From the NCBI GenBank assembly GCA_947462255.1, contig CANHOA010000001.1, positions 1 to 64,000 on the forward strand: a stretch of 64,000 nucleotides of DNA, read 5' to 3'. Source of the DNA: Flavobacteriales bacterium (GTDB lineage Bacteria > Bacteroidota > Bacteroidia > Flavobacteriales_D > Crocinitomicaceae). This document shows positions 63,858 through 64,000 of this stretch, piece after piece. The translations under genes and the position numbers were made by a program. The notes under the pieces are model-generated. The model made no database searches. It was not told the DNA's origin and saw nothing but the letters and a program-made list of their open reading frames with translations. Each line of letters opens with the position of its first letter. Position 1 is the first letter of the stretch.

Positions 63858-64000
63858 TCCGATAAAAAACTTTACAAGCAAGGCAAAAAATAAAAATTAC
63901 CAAATTTTTTAAAAAAAAGAGTTAAATAATTGATTGAAAGAAAATAATGATTAGTTTTGATTAATTAAACGTCAATTAATCGATTAATTTTTAAGCAAAT

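Noticed and set aside
1-64000. tRNA genes, CRISPR arrays, insertion sequences, prophage
   Set aside because: I looked for clover-leaf sequences with GTTCGA-type loops, regular direct repeats with spacers, transposase motifs and integrase genes by eye and found none I could support. A tRNA search program would be decisive.

Overview
The window is a low-GC chromosomal segment from a member of the Bacteroidota, most likely a Flavobacteriales bacterium. The evidence is type IX secretion (T9SS) machinery and cargo (type A and type B C-terminal sorting domains, a PorP/SprF protein, OmpA/PD40 proteins), a TonB-dependent receptor with a carboxypeptidase-regulatory domain, DUF5723 and DUF5777 barrel proteins, a SufABCD operon, and promoters matching the Bacteroidota TTG / TAnnTTTG consensus. 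I cannot name the genus. I found no tRNA, rRNA, CRISPR array, insertion sequence or prophage.

Layout. 1-1800: a leftward promoter reading off the edge, then an ECF-type sigma factor translationally coupled to a membrane protein that looks like its anti-sigma partner. 1800-4912 (minus): two proteins with single c-type heme motifs, a small membrane protein, YceI and a DUF5777 barrel, probably an envelope redox set. 5006-10972: 5-formyl-THF cyclo-ligase, RNase HII, an unknown membrane-anchored protein and a DUF5723/TSP3/OmpA protein. 11095-18457: a TonB-dependent receptor, a large secreted type A T9SS protein and a PhoB/PhoR-like two-component system; both envelope genes are preceded by an approximately 11-bp phased TTAA/ATAA repeat that resembles a PHO box. 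18493-22327: ABC exporter, cytoplasmic Ca3427-like binding protein and a T9SS protein, joined by TAATG overlaps. 23280-28376: a type B T9SS adhesin-like protein, PorP/SprF and an OmpA/PD40 protein. 28438-33676: desaturase, a multipass membrane protein, HtpG, and a TerB/DnaJ protein.

33678-38407 (minus) holds sufA-sufB-sufC-sufD followed by a ChaN-family gene. 38539-40755 holds an SDR-like protein lacking the catalytic Tyr, a miniature secreted protein, a 427-base gap with a candidate structured RNA, and a cyclase. 40860-46350 holds glyS, a secreted unknown, aspS, a DUF3050 gene and a truncated DUF6922-like remnant. 46329-50492 (minus) is an MBOAT/DHHW/SGNH-LysM surface acylation operon. 50590-55711 holds a YyaL-type protein and a split transketolase with a VWA gene between its two halves. 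55877-58724 is a two-gene secreted set with CUB-like and P-domains. 58887-63857 holds gap, pgk (convergent, overlapping stops) and a lipoprotein M1 peptidase with a HEAT-like C-terminus.

The best leads for something undescribed are the phased repeats in front of the TonB receptor and T9SS genes, the structured RNA candidate at about 39835-40019, a set of promoters placed exactly four bases before the start codon (leaderless mRNAs), and the VWA gene inside the transketolase operon.
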